DNA of 64,000 bases from an uncultured Methanobrevibacter sp. Its GTDB lineage: Archaea; Methanobacteriota; Methanobacteria; Methanobacteriales; Methanobacteriaceae. Each line of letters begins with the position of its first letter. Position 1 is the first letter of the stretch. The notes beneath the pieces were generated by a model. It ran no database searches. It was not told where the DNA came from and saw nothing but the letters and a program-made list of their open reading frames with translations. Location of the stretch: positions 1 through 64,000 of the forward strand of contig NZ_CACYJE010000004.1 in assembly GCF_902774605.1 (NCBI RefSeq). Direction: 5' to 3'. Positions 43,271 to 51,753 of the stretch are shown piece by piece. A program made the translations under genes and the position numbers.

Positions 43271-43726
43271 TTATTCTTTTTTTAAATTCAATTCGATTGA
43301 TTTTAAGGTCAATTCATTGAATGTCTTCATGAAGTTCGCATCCAACTCATGCAAGCCCATTTTACTTTCCCATCCCTCATTGATTTCATAAAAGGTTGGA
43401 ATGAATTTTTCCGCCTTCGGAGTTAACCTTAAAACATTGTGGCGCTTGTCCCTATCCGATTTCTCGCGGAAAACCCATCCATCGTTTTCAAGTTTTTTAA
43501 TTGCCTTTGTGATCGCTCCCTTTGTCAAGTACAATCCATCAGACAAATCCTTTTGGTTTAGATTGCCGCTTTCATGTATCATTAAAATACATAATGCCTG
43601 GATTAGGCTTAAATCATATTTTGCAAGCTCATCGTTTAAGTATTTCTTATGATTCTTGTGAAAAATGAATAATATGTCCCCCAAACGGTTGGAATCATAG
43701 AAACCCATTGTCTTTTCAAATTTCAT
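43271..43726 (-). CDS. MarR family transcriptional regulator
   Basis: 151 residues with a winged helix: LNQKDLSDGLYLTKGAITKAIKKLENDGWV forms the recognition helix, and the wing REKSDRDKRHNVLRLTPKA is the MarR signature. It probably binds a palindrome as a dimer and senses a small ligand. The convergent dehydrogenase and the adjacent small RNA pair are candidate targets by position only. Confidence 0.88.
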   Translation of the reverse strand: MKFEKTMGFYDSNRLGDILFIFHKNHKKYLNDELAKYDLSLIQALCILMIHESGNLNQKDLSDGLYLTKGAITKAIKKLENDGWVFREKSDRDKRHNVLRLTPKAEKFIPTFYEINEGWESKMGLHELDANFMKTFNELTLKSIELNLKKE

Positions 43727-43786
43727 TATTCATATTTTGGTTTTACAGATATTTAATAGTTTTTTAGAAAAAATCAAATGAAAATA

Positions 43787-43794
43787 TTTATATA
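43787..43794 (+). promoter_or_regulatory. TATA box of small RNA copy 1
   Basis: TTTATATA on the plus strand, 32 bases before GATATGAA, the first stem arm of the RNA. The spacing (31 and 32 bases) is the same in both copies. Confidence 0.6.
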
Positions 43795-43813
43795 CCAAAT
43801 ATTACATATATAA

Positions 43814-43940
43814 AAAACGATATGAAATAAATTTCATTTCTTTCATTCATAATTTCAAGCATTTTATAATCTCCAAAATGTTTAAAAACATATTAAACTG
43901 GAAGTAAAAACACCATTACTTCCACAACCGCCATTTTTTA
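43814..43940 (+). ncRNA. Tandem small RNA, copy 1 (novel family candidate)
   Basis: A ~127-base non-coding unit repeated 330 bases downstream. Elements in order are a 5' hairpin (GATATGAA at 43819 with TTCATTTC, one mismatch), the conserved single-stranded block AATCTCCAAAATG (43868-43880) and a 3' hairpin GGAAGTAA/TTACTTCC (43900-43923), ending in a T run (43934-43939). It has its own TATA box and no ORF. Transcription start is inferred from TATA spacing. Confidence 0.6.
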
Positions 43941-44116
43941 AAGATATTCCCCCAAACCTCATGGTTTTTAACAGAATTTGTTTACTAATTTTTACTTTTT
44001 TTATGCGACTATAATCTAAAAAGTTATTTTCAATAATTAATTTCAAGCATTATGCAAACAAAGAATGAACATTATAATAATAAATGCCCCAAATAATAAA
44101 AATGAAAATAAAAAGA

Positions 44117-44124
44117 TTTATATA
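44117..44124 (+). promoter_or_regulatory. TATA box of small RNA copy 2
   Basis: TTTATATA at 31 bases before GATATGAA of copy 2. Together with copy 1 it shows that the promoter was duplicated with the RNA. Confidence 0.6.
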
Positions 44125-44142
44125 ACATTAAAATATAACTAA

Positions 44143-44271
44143 TAAACGATATGAAGTAATTTTCATATCTTACGATGAACATCAGTCAACCATTTAAAAT
44201 CTCCAAAATGATTAATACATGTTCAAAAGGAAGTAGTAATGACAACTACTTCCAAACTCCCCCTATTTTTA
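44143..44271 (+). ncRNA. Tandem small RNA, copy 2 (novel family candidate)
   Basis: Second unit with the same element order and spacing: 5' hairpin GATATGAA/TTCATATC (44148-44169, perfect 8 bp), block AATCTCCAAAATG (44198-44210) and 3' hairpin GGAAGTAG/CTACTTCC (44229-44253), then a C-rich spacer and T run (44266-44270). Compared with copy 1 the eighth pair of the 3' stem changes from A-T to G-C on both sides. Intervening bases differ freely. The unit ends four bases from the diphthine synthase stop. Confidence 0.6.
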
Positions 44272-44274
44272 AAA

Positions 44275-45066
44275 TCAGACATCATCAAGAATGCTAGAAT
44301 CTGCACCCGCAATCTCAACAAGATACTCCGCCTCGACAATATGCAACTTAGATGGAATCACAATGCAATGGAGAGGACCTCCAAAATCAAAATCAATCAG
44401 CTCGGAAATCTTGCCCGCCCGAACGACAACATCCTTTGAACCCACACGAGCAATACCCATAGCCAAGGTATCCTCACAAATCAATCCATCACGATCCAGG
44501 TCATCCTTAATATTCATAAGGTATTCCAAGCCTTGATTGACGGTCATGTAACGGTCCTTGTGAGCCTGAATGTCAAGCAACACCAAGGTATGCAAATCCA
44601 TCCTAAGATTCTCCTCAATGGCCTCATAAGGAGATTTCGGATAGAAATTATAATCAGGAAACGGTATGGTAGTCACCTTACCGAACTTATACCCCTGAAG
44701 CCCTGAAATGGCCGGAGCCGATGACAAAATGGAAGACCCGTGAATGACCTCGAAATCAATCCCCTTTTTAGAGCACTGAACCAGAAAATCACTGTGAGTG
44801 GTTGCAATCAAAGGATCGCCTCCAGTAATCAATGCAACATCGCCATCTCGAGCCTCATCAATGAACTTATGTTCCTCCTCCACTTCACCTCGCACCAGAA
44901 CTTCAATTTCCTGGCCAATCAATTCCTCAATGGCCTCAAAACTTGAACCAAATAATCTTGATGTGAAAAATTCGGCATAAATCTTATCCGCATTTCTTAA
45001 ACATTCCAATCCCTTAAGAGAAATATCCTTCTCGTCAAATAATCCTAAGCCAACTAAATAAAACAT
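44275..45066 (-). CDS. dphB: Diphthine synthase
   Basis: 263-residue SAM methyltransferase of the tetrapyrrole-methylase fold, making the diphthine intermediate on the histidine of elongation factor 2. Motifs are MFYLVGLGLFDEKDISLKGL at the start, DVALITGGDPLIATTHSD near residue 90 and GLQGYKFGKVTTIPFP near residue 125. The start is probably leaderless (TTATG). It is divergent from the Trm5 gene. Confidence 0.93.
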   Translation of the reverse strand: MFYLVGLGLFDEKDISLKGLECLRNADKIYAEFFTSRLFGSSFEAIEELIGQEIEVLVRGEVEEEHKFIDEARDGDVALITGGDPLIATTHSDFLVQCSKKGIDFEVIHGSSILSSAPAISGLQGYKFGKVTTIPFPDYNFYPKSPYEAIEENLRMDLHTLVLLDIQAHKDRYMTVNQGLEYLMNIKDDLDRDGLICEDTLAMGIARVGSKDVVVRAGKISELIDFDFGGPLHCIVIPSKLHIVEAEYLVEIAGADSSILDDV

Positions 45067-45102
45067 AATACTATTTATAATAATTTAAACATAAAAAACT
45101 TT

Positions 45103-46107
45103 ATGAAATGTGTAAAAGTTCCATTAAAAGAATTGAATGACACACGCATCAAGTTAATGGAAAAAGGATTAATGAATATGGAATATAGGATAAAGGCCAG
45201 TGACGATTATGGCTATATTCCAATCAATGATGACATTGACGATTATGAAATTGCAGACATTGACCTGGAGCCAATGAAGAAGGTTCCACACAATTTTTCA
45301 GAACTGCTCGAGGATGAACTAACAAGCACGGAGATTGAAAACCTCAGAACCTCATTCGACACCATCGGAGACATTGTCATTCTGGAAATCCCAGATGACC
45401 TGCAGGATAAAAAATTGCTGATAGGCGATGCTGCCCTCAAGTTCACAAAGAGAAAATCAATATACATGAAAAAAAGCGCAATCAAGGGAACAACCAGAGT
45501 CCGTGACCTGGAATTCCTAGCCGGAGAGGACGATTCGGTGACAATCCATAAGGAGCATGGCGCCAGATTGAAGCTGGATGTTCGTGAAGTCTACTTTTCC
45601 CCAAGACTTGCAACCGAACGCAAACGCGTGATGGAAAGCGTTAAAGAGGGTGAAAAAATCCTTGACATGTTTTGCGGCATTGGACCGTTCCCAATCGTCA
45701 TTGCAAGAAACAAAAATGTGGAGATTGCCGCTGTGGACATTAACGAGTCCGCCATCAGGTACCTGGATGAGAACATTCGGATGAACAAGTTGAAAGGTTC
45801 CATCAAAACCTACTGCGGAGATGTTCGTGAAGTCAGCAAATCATTTAACTCAAAATTCGACCGCATAATAATGAATCTTCCAGGACTTGCATACACTTTC
45901 CTTGATGTTGCTGTTGATTTAATTGAAGATGGTGGAACAATCAATTATTATGAGTTTTCCGATTCATATGAACAGGGAATAAAACGATTGGAAAATGCAT
46001 GCCATGAAGCCGGAAAGGAAGTTGAGATAATCAACACCCGCAAGGTGAAATCAACCAGCCCAGGAGAATGGCACGTGGCCATTGACGGAAAAATCAATAT
46101 CCCCTAA
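45103..46107 (+). CDS. trm5: tRNA (guanine37-N1)-methyltransferase Trm5
   Basis: 334 residues. The family makes m1G37 to prevent frameshifting. The catalytic Rossmann domain carries MFCGIGPFPIVIARN near residue 188, VDINESAIRYLDENI, and the NLPG motif in IIMNLPGLAYTF. The central D2 region with REVYFSPRLATERKRV is diagnostic of Trm5. The N-terminal ~100 residues are the D1-like region. It overlaps the convergent CARF gene by four bases. Confidence 0.92.
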   Translation: MKCVKVPLKELNDTRIKLMEKGLMNMEYRIKASDDYGYIPINDDIDDYEIADIDLEPMKKVPHNFSELLEDELTSTEIENLRTSFDTIGDIVILEIPDDLQDKKLLIGDAALKFTKRKSIYMKKSAIKGTTRVRDLEFLAGEDDSVTIHKEHGARLKLDVREVYFSPRLATERKRVMESVKEGEKILDMFCGIGPFPIVIARNKNVEIAAVDINESAIRYLDENIRMNKLKGSIKTYCGDVREVSKSFNSKFDRIIMNLPGLAYTFLDVAVDLIEDGGTINYYEFSDSYEQGIKRLENACHEAGKEVEIINTRKVKSTSPGEWHVAIDGKINIP

Positions 46108-47405
46108 GGCTTGTTCATATCCATCCTTAAATCAAACTTAGGAAAACGGGTTTGATTCAAGAACTTATTCATGTCCTTATCCAATTTCTTGGCCAAATCA
46201 ATAACCAATTCCAGGAATTTCTCAAAATCCTCACTGGATTGACTTTCAAGACCATGAGCCAAAATGGAATTGTTCCGTTTAGAAGTCAAATTATTGATTT
46301 TGCTGCGATTCTCAACGAAAAACTTACCCAAATCATCATCCAACTCATTTAAAAGCAGATAATCCAATGCCAATCCAATCCGTATCTTGCCATCATCACG
46401 AGTTCGCTCCAAAAAGTCAATGAACCTTTCATCGACACCATGCTCGATTAGAATATTCAAATCAACATCGGATGACTTGATGTTATAATTGTACAATCTG
46501 ATTTGTGCAATCAACTCGAATGCACGATACAAACGGGCTATGGCATCATCATACTTGTATTCCTCAGACCTTCTGATTGAATTGTTGATCAGGCTTGCAA
46601 GAATATAGCAGTTTTTCAGATTCTCAGATCTTGAATTGCAGATGTTGCCTAACGCCTTCAGGTTGAATTTAACATCCCTTTTTATTTCAGAAAGCTCAAA
46701 ATGATTAAGGTCAACATTTCTCAAATAATCATAGGCCTTTTCAAATTCCATATTGTCCCATGAGGAATAAGCCTTGCACAGGTTTAACAATGAATCCTTA
46801 TGGATATTCAAATCAACAATATAATTCAGGATATCAATGCAGGGCATGAAACGATTGGCATTGAAACTATTCCTAATCCTCAGCAAGGCAAACTTATCAT
46901 ATATCTTATAGAGATTCTGATAATTTATCAGTTCTGTGCCTGCAGACACTTCACCCTTGCTCCTGTCACCGCCAACGGAGATTAAAACCTTATTGTAGAA
47001 CATTCCGCAACAGGCCATTGCAGCGGACATTGTCTTGGTTCCTGAAGTGTAATCCATTATGATTTTATTATTGCACTTTTTATCAAAATAGCCATATTCC
47101 CATATTTTGGACTCGAATACTTCAAAACATGCATTGAAGTTATCAATGGATTCGATCGGAACAATTTCATAATCCTCACCTTCAATGAACTCATCATTAT
47201 CCATTTTAAAGAACTCTTCGACGAAAGGTATGGTGCGTCTTGATATTTCCGATGCAAAAAACACCACCTTATTCGGAAATATCTTATTGATGGTGGAATA
47301 CAATTTCCGAGCGGAAATCCTTGACCCCTCATCAGGAGTGCCTGAGCTGACTCCAGTCCCAACTGTCATGAACAAAATTATCTCTTTTCTTTTCACAAAA
47401 ATCAC
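46104..47405 (-). CDS. CARF-HEPN protein (TIGR02710/Cas02710-like)
   Basis: 433 residues. The N-terminal CARF-like Rossmann domain reads EIILFMTVGTGVSSGTPDEG then KVVFFASEISRRTIP, with ligand-pocket-like MDYTSGTKTMSAAMACCGMF near residue 120. A helical middle leads to a HEPN domain with the catalytic R-x6-H motif RNNSILAHG (Arg377, His384). CARF domains bind cyclic oligoadenylate made by type III CRISPR systems and activate HEPN ribonuclease. No CRISPR array or other cas gene lies in the window. A GTG at 47396 (aaGTGA site) is an alternative start to the GTG at 47405. Confidence 0.83.
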   Translation of the reverse strand: MIFVKRKEIILFMTVGTGVSSGTPDEGSRISARKLYSTINKIFPNKVVFFASEISRRTIPFVEEFFKMDNDEFIEGEDYEIVPIESIDNFNACFEVFESKIWEYGYFDKKCNNKIIMDYTSGTKTMSAAMACCGMFYNKVLISVGGDRSKGEVSAGTELINYQNLYKIYDKFALLRIRNSFNANRFMPCIDILNYIVDLNIHKDSLLNLCKAYSSWDNMEFEKAYDYLRNVDLNHFELSEIKRDVKFNLKALGNICNSRSENLKNCYILASLINNSIRRSEEYKYDDAIARLYRAFELIAQIRLYNYNIKSSDVDLNILIEHGVDERFIDFLERTRDDGKIRIGLALDYLLLNELDDDLGKFFVENRSKINNLTSKRNNSILAHGLESQSSEDFEKFLELVIDLAKKLDKDMNKFLNQTRFPKFDLRMDMNKP

Positions 47406-47522
47406 TTAATTAATGATTTGATTGAAATTCATTAAATAATTTTGATTATGAATGAAAAAAAGCACTGAAAAAAACTTTAAAATAAAAAAAAATAGTAATA
47501 AGAAACAGTATATGTTTCTTAA

Positions 47523-47849
47523 CTAGAATTGGATTCTGTTTCCAGTCCAATCGTCATCATCATTGAATGCATTGAATTTCTTTTCGTCTTCAAGATACTG
47601 TTCCATGTCCCTATACAATTTAACCCTGAAGATATCCGGATAAGCAATGTACAGCATGTCTCCGTTAGCGCTGGTTTCCTTCATATAGGTTTCCTGGAAG
47701 TCAATGATGGAATCATCTTCCTTGTTGAAGTGATGAATCTCATTGGCACATAATATTTTGAAGTGTACGAAATCATCCTTTAATAACTCTTTAACCAAAT
47801 CATCTATTAAAGGAGGAAAGTTTAATCCTTTATTTTCTTTAATCTCCAT
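47523..47849 (-). CDS. Small acidic hypothetical protein
   Basis: 108 residues, unrecognised. The protein is acidic, with IHHFNKEDDSIIDFQETYMKE in the middle and a tail ending DDDDWTGNRIQF. It has no membrane segment or known motif. It lies directly upstream of the CARF-HEPN gene in the same direction with a 117-base gap, so it may or may not belong to that unit. Confidence 0.55.
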   Translation of the reverse strand: MEIKENKGLNFPPLIDDLVKELLKDDFVHFKILCANEIHHFNKEDDSIIDFQETYMKETSANGDMLYIAYPDIFRVKLYRDMEQYLEDEKKFNAFNDDDDWTGNRIQF

Positions 47850-48022
47850 ATATATCCACTCACATTATTATATTAACAATTTTTCAAATCCCTAAGTATT
47901 ACAAGACTGTAACTTTTAATCAAAAATAGACTTTTGATTGAACTATATAGAAATTCTATTAAATGTTATATACTTATTTAAATTTTATTGCATAAATAGT
48001 TTTTACCACTAATCATCATTGC

Positions 48023-48952
48023 CTAAATCGGGTCAATTATGCCCTTTTCCGTAATGATTCCAGTGATCAAATCCTTTGGAGTTATGTCAAATGCAGGGTT
48101 TATTACTTCAGTTCCTTCAGGACAGATTCTGGCCCCTCCATAGTATCTCACTTCATCACCGTCTCTTTCTTCAATAACAGTGTCAAATATTGATATTTCA
48201 TTGTCAAATGTGGAGTATGGTGCCGCCACGTAAAACGGTATGTCATGGCGTTTGGCCGCAAGAGCCACCATGAAAGATCCGACCTTGTTTACAACGCCTC
48301 CACGGGCAATCCTGTCTGCCCCAATAACCACCTTGTCGATTTTGCCCTGTGACATTAAAAATCCTGATGCGACATCGGGAATCAGCTTGACAGGAATGTT
48401 TTCCTGCTGCATTTCCCATACGCTCAAGCTTGCGCCCTGACCTCTTGGACGGGTTTCATCACATATGACATTGATGTTCTTGCCCGCATCCCTTGCGGCC
48501 CTGATCACTCCCAGTGCAGTTCCATAATCGACACATGCAAGAGCGCCGGCGTTACAATGGGTGAGTATTGTATCCCCGTCATCTATGACTTCCGCACCAT
48601 ATTTTCCGATGGCACGGTTTGTAGCCATGTCCTCTTCATACATCTTAAGAGCCTCTTTAAGTGCATCTTCACTGCCCAGTACCCTGTCAACTGCCCAGAA
48701 CAAGTTGACTGCTGTTGGCCTTGCCGCTTTTATTTCCTCTGCAGCCAGGTTTAAGTCAACACCTTCAATATCCGCCAATGCCATTCCAAAAGCGGCAGAC
48801 ACTCCAATTGCCGGAGCGCCCCGTACGGTCATGTTCTTGATTGCTACGATAACATCCTGATAATTATCACAGTAAACGTAAGTCAATTCATCAGGAAGCT
48901 TTCTTTGATCAATGAGTTTTAATTTGTTGTCTTCCCATTCAAGTGTTTTCAT
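48023..48952 (-). CDS. mtnA: S-methyl-5-thioribose-1-phosphate isomerase family (MtnA/aIF2B-like)
   Basis: 309 residues. MTVRGAPAIGVSAAFGMAL near residue 42, catalytic Cys in LTHCNAGALACVDYGTALG near residue 130 and Asp in KVVIGADRIARGG are the MtnA signature. In archaea the enzyme may act in methionine salvage or in ribose bisphosphate metabolism. The second ATG (48952), five bases after GGTG, is preferred over 48955. Structured DNA or RNA lies upstream at 48991-49063. Confidence 0.88.
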   Translation of the reverse strand: MKTLEWEDNKLKLIDQRKLPDELTYVYCDNYQDVIVAIKNMTVRGAPAIGVSAAFGMALADIEGVDLNLAAEEIKAARPTAVNLFWAVDRVLGSEDALKEALKMYEEDMATNRAIGKYGAEVIDDGDTILTHCNAGALACVDYGTALGVIRAARDAGKNINVICDETRPRGQGASLSVWEMQQENIPVKLIPDVASGFLMSQGKIDKVVIGADRIARGGVVNKVGSFMVALAAKRHDIPFYVAAPYSTFDNEISIFDTVIEERDGDEVRYYGGARICPEGTEVINPAFDITPKDLITGIITEKGIIDPI

Positions 48953-48990
48953 CATGACACCTTGTTAAAAAAAAGTATAAAAAAATTTGA

Positions 48991-49063
48991 AAGCATAATT
49001 AAGCGTTAGTTTCTAATTTTTTTAATGTATAACAATACAATTAAAGGTTTAATAATTATGCTT
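48991..49063. other. Nested inverted repeats upstream of mtnA
   Basis: Outer arms AAGCATAATTA (48991-49001) and TAATTATGCTT (49053-49063) are perfect 11-bp complements. Between them TTTAATGTAT and ATACAATTAAA form an inner stem with one bulge. Read on the minus strand it would be a leader structure about 40 bases before mtnA, followed by T-rich sequence. A riboswitch-like leader, small RNA or terminator are all possible. Confidence 0.35.
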
Positions 49064-49180
49064 CCCGTCTAATTTAATATCCAAAATTGGATTGATTAGA
49101 GATGTATCTTAAATACATCTAATTATTATTTTTTCAATTATCATTTATAAAGATTTATAAAAATATAAAAAATAAAGGTT

Positions 49181-49200
49181 TTTTTAGGCATGCCTAAAAA
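49181..49200. terminator. 20-bp palindrome at the end of the pyrophosphatase gene
   Basis: TTTTTAGGCATGCCTAAAAA is a perfect palindrome three bases past the pyrophosphatase stop on the minus strand. A perfect 8-bp hairpin AGATGTAT/ATACATCT (49100-49120) lies further downstream. A terminator is the simplest reading; the site could also bind a dimeric protein. Confidence 0.45.
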
Positions 49201-49203
49201 TAA

Positions 49204-50124
49204 TTATGCATTTTCAGTCATGATTGGCACAACCTGTTTTTTACGTGAAACCACACCTTCAAGCAAAACAGTGTTGTCAACCAATTCGACGCCGTAAGCC
49301 TTCTCAACAAGTCCTGCATCCTTACCGAGAGCAATGACCTGTGAATTGCTGTTTACGATGTCGGTGATTAAAAGCATGAAGAGATCCAATTCTTCATCTT
49401 CGATGATTTTGTTGATTCCAGCTTCCAAATCATCCTTCATGGCCATTACATCACTGATGTCTGCAGTGTTGACCTGATTCACAATGGATTTGACATCCTT
49501 GAAGTCAATCTGCTTTGCATCCAATGCCAAGATTTCATCGATAGTGAAACTGCTTAAATCAGTACCTGCCTTAAGCATTTCCAAACCATATTCTTCTGCA
49601 TCAACCTCAGCGATTTTAGCGAGTTTTTCAACAGCCGCCTTATCGTCTTCAGTGGTGGTAGGGGATTTTAAAAGCAATGTATCTGATATGATTGCAGACA
49701 ACATTAATGTAGCGATTTCTTTTGTGATTTCAACACCATTCTCCTCATACAATTTGCATAAAATGGTTTCAGTACATCCGACAGGTTCAAATCTTAAGAA
49801 TAACGGATAGGAAGTCTCCAATGCTAGCTTATGATGGTCAACAACTTTTAGAATATTGGCATTTTCCAAATTATCAACTGATTCCGCTGGAGAGTTGTGG
49901 TCAACTAGAATAACATTTGCACCGTCTTCAACATCATCCAAAAGTTCCGGCGCATCGATGCCCAAATAATTTAAAATGAATTCAGTTTCCTTGTTGATGT
50001 TTCCTAATCTGTAAGCTTTTGCATCAGCATTGCCCAATTCGTTTTCCAAGTTTGCCATTACAATACTTGATGTTATTGTGTCACTATCAGGACTTTTATG
50101 TCCAAAAACATAAGTTTCTACCAT
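49204..50124 (-). CDS. ppaC: Manganese-dependent inorganic pyrophosphatase
   Basis: 306-residue DHH-family enzyme. Motifs in order are FGHKSPDSDTITSS near residue 8, LVDHNSP near residue 75, VVDHHKLAL (the DHH motif) and the C-terminal DHHA2 region with SRKKQVVP. It hydrolyses pyrophosphate to drive biosynthesis. The ATG at 50124 gives MVETYVF and is preferred to an upstream TTG at 50139. A structured terminator follows. Confidence 0.93.
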   Translation of the reverse strand: MVETYVFGHKSPDSDTITSSIVMANLENELGNADAKAYRLGNINKETEFILNYLGIDAPELLDDVEDGANVILVDHNSPAESVDNLENANILKVVDHHKLALETSYPLFLRFEPVGCTETILCKLYEENGVEITKEIATLMLSAIISDTLLLKSPTTTEDDKAAVEKLAKIAEVDAEEYGLEMLKAGTDLSSFTIDEILALDAKQIDFKDVKSIVNQVNTADISDVMAMKDDLEAGINKIIEDEELDLFMLLITDIVNSNSQVIALGKDAGLVEKAYGVELVDNTVLLEGVVSRKKQVVPIMTENA

Positions 50125-50237
50125 ATTATCTTTTTCCAAAAAATTTTTATAAAAATAACGATATTAAATATATCCTTTATGATATTTAATATTACTATTG
50201 AAAATATGAAATATGGCCAAAATTAAAAAAAAGTAAT

Positions 50238-51104
50238 TTAGTAATGACTTTGTGGAGTCATTCCTAAATGATGATCTTCGCTTTTCTTACCAGGTATTCC
50301 GTAGGCATCCGCCCTGCATTGAGTGCATGCTCTAAATACCGGTATGATTTCTTCGACTTGCTCCCTGACGCTTTCCATCATTGAGCAGTCCGGACGTGAG
50401 TAATGTTTCATTTTTGCTAAAGGAATCAACGGCAACACGTTCATCAATGCAGCTCCGCGTTTCTTGACTTCCTTTGCAATTTCAACAATGTGCTCATCAT
50501 TCAATCCTGGAATCAAGACGGAATTTACCTTGACAACCAATCCGTTGGCGGCTGCCTTTTCAACGCCGTCCAGCTGGTTTTGGATCAATATTTTTACAGC
50601 GTCATATCCCTTATATACTTTACCTTCGTATTTGATGAATGAATAAATGTCAACTGCAATGTCAGGGTCAATCGCATTGATTGTTACTGTAACGGAGTTC
50701 ACTCCAAGCTCTGCCAGTTTATCTGCATATTTTGGAAGCAAAAGTCCATTTGTACTCATACATTTGATTAAGTCCGGCTGTTCGCCTGCAAGCTTTTCAA
50801 AGAACTCGAATGTTTCATCATTTGCAAGTGAATCCCCCGGTCCGGCAACACCAACTACTGAAATTGGACCTTCTGAGGTAACGTCGTTGATGTGGGTTAT
50901 TGCATCATCAGGTTTCATGATGCATCCTGCAACACCTGGCCTGTCTTCCTCGTTGTTTATATCTCTTGTACAGAAGTTGCAAAAGATATTGCACTTTGGT
51001 GCTACTGGTACGTGTGCTCTTCCGACTTTATCATGCATTTTTTCATTGAAGCAAGGATGTGCTTTTGTTATGTGTGCAAATCTTGAACCGTTATGTTCGT
51101 TCAT
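50238..51104 (-). CDS. nifB: NifB-like radical SAM cluster-synthesis enzyme
   Basis: 288 residues. The radical SAM motif is KCNIFCNFCTRD near residue 38, and MKPDDAITHINDV and VGVAGPGDSLANDETFEFF follow as in NifB. The C-terminal CTQCRADAYGIPGK gives the extra cluster ligands. NifB makes the [8Fe-9S-C] precursor of the nitrogenase cofactor. No nitrogenase gene is in the window; it lies next to the methanogenesis marker cluster. GGAGGAG precedes the ATG. Confidence 0.9.
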   Translation of the reverse strand: MNEHNGSRFAHITKAHPCFNEKMHDKVGRAHVPVAPKCNIFCNFCTRDINNEEDRPGVAGCIMKPDDAITHINDVTSEGPISVVGVAGPGDSLANDETFEFFEKLAGEQPDLIKCMSTNGLLLPKYADKLAELGVNSVTVTINAIDPDIAVDIYSFIKYEGKVYKGYDAVKILIQNQLDGVEKAAANGLVVKVNSVLIPGLNDEHIVEIAKEVKKRGAALMNVLPLIPLAKMKHYSRPDCSMMESVREQVEEIIPVFRACTQCRADAYGIPGKKSEDHHLGMTPQSHY

Positions 51105-51170
51105 ATACTACTCCTCCTTAAATATAACTCCTGTTAATTTGTATTAATACGAACAAATATATAAAGTTTT

Positions 51171-51731
51171 CTACATGCCCTTGTTCAACTCATCAATAAA
51201 CTCATGAGCCTTTTCAATCCAAGCATCTTTAATTAACTCATCAGTAGCCACAACACAAACAATATCCTCAGTGGACAAATCTTTAATGTTCTTAAATCCT
51301 TCAGGCAATATTCTAAAGACTGCATCATAAATGCGCCTTTGCAAATTAGAATGAGGATCATCCACAACAACTGATTCCAATTCTGTGTAATCACCCTCGA
51401 TTTCAAGCTGATACCTGTTAGGCTGATAGATTTCATCCCTTGAAAATTGCTTCCACAGCTGCTTCAAGATATTCGGAAGATAATTCTCATTATCAATCAA
51501 GATCATGGTTCTGCCATTAGCCTCATTATAAGTCAAGTCAGCAACATCCCCAAACAATACAACATTTGAAGTCTTTCTCATTTTAATAGATAAGACAAAT
51601 ACCGGATCATCAGGATTAACATAAGCCTTCAAATCATCCACAGAAGCTCCTAAAACCAAATCCTGAAAGATTTGCTTAATGATGATTTCATAAACTTCCG
51701 CACCACGCTCATCATAGCATTCAACTAACAT
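51171..51731 (-). CDS. Methanogenesis marker protein 17
   Basis: 186-residue protein of methanogens (marker 17). It contains VLGASVDDLKAYVNPDDPVF in the first half, TMILIDNENYLPNILKQLWK, and a C-terminal VVATDELIKDAW. It has no obvious catalytic motif. It is the last gene of the marker cluster, transcribed toward NifB. Involvement in methyl-coenzyme M reductase activation is known of this group, not read from this sequence. Confidence 0.8.
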   Translation of the reverse strand: MLVECYDERGAEVYEIIIKQIFQDLVLGASVDDLKAYVNPDDPVFVLSIKMRKTSNVVLFGDVADLTYNEANGRTMILIDNENYLPNILKQLWKQFSRDEIYQPNRYQLEIEGDYTELESVVVDDPHSNLQRRIYDAVFRILPEGFKNIKDLSTEDIVCVVATDELIKDAWIEKAHEFIDELNKGM

Positions 51732-51753
51732 CGAATCAATCCCTTCATAAATA

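Noticed and set aside
43814-44271. Box C/D sRNAs or an open reading frame in the tandem units
   Set aside because: No paired C and D boxes occur in both copies, and the only ATG-led frames end after one or two codons.
50238-51104. Part of a nitrogen fixation operon
   Set aside because: No nifH, nifD, nifK or nifE/N in the window; neighbours are methanogenesis markers.
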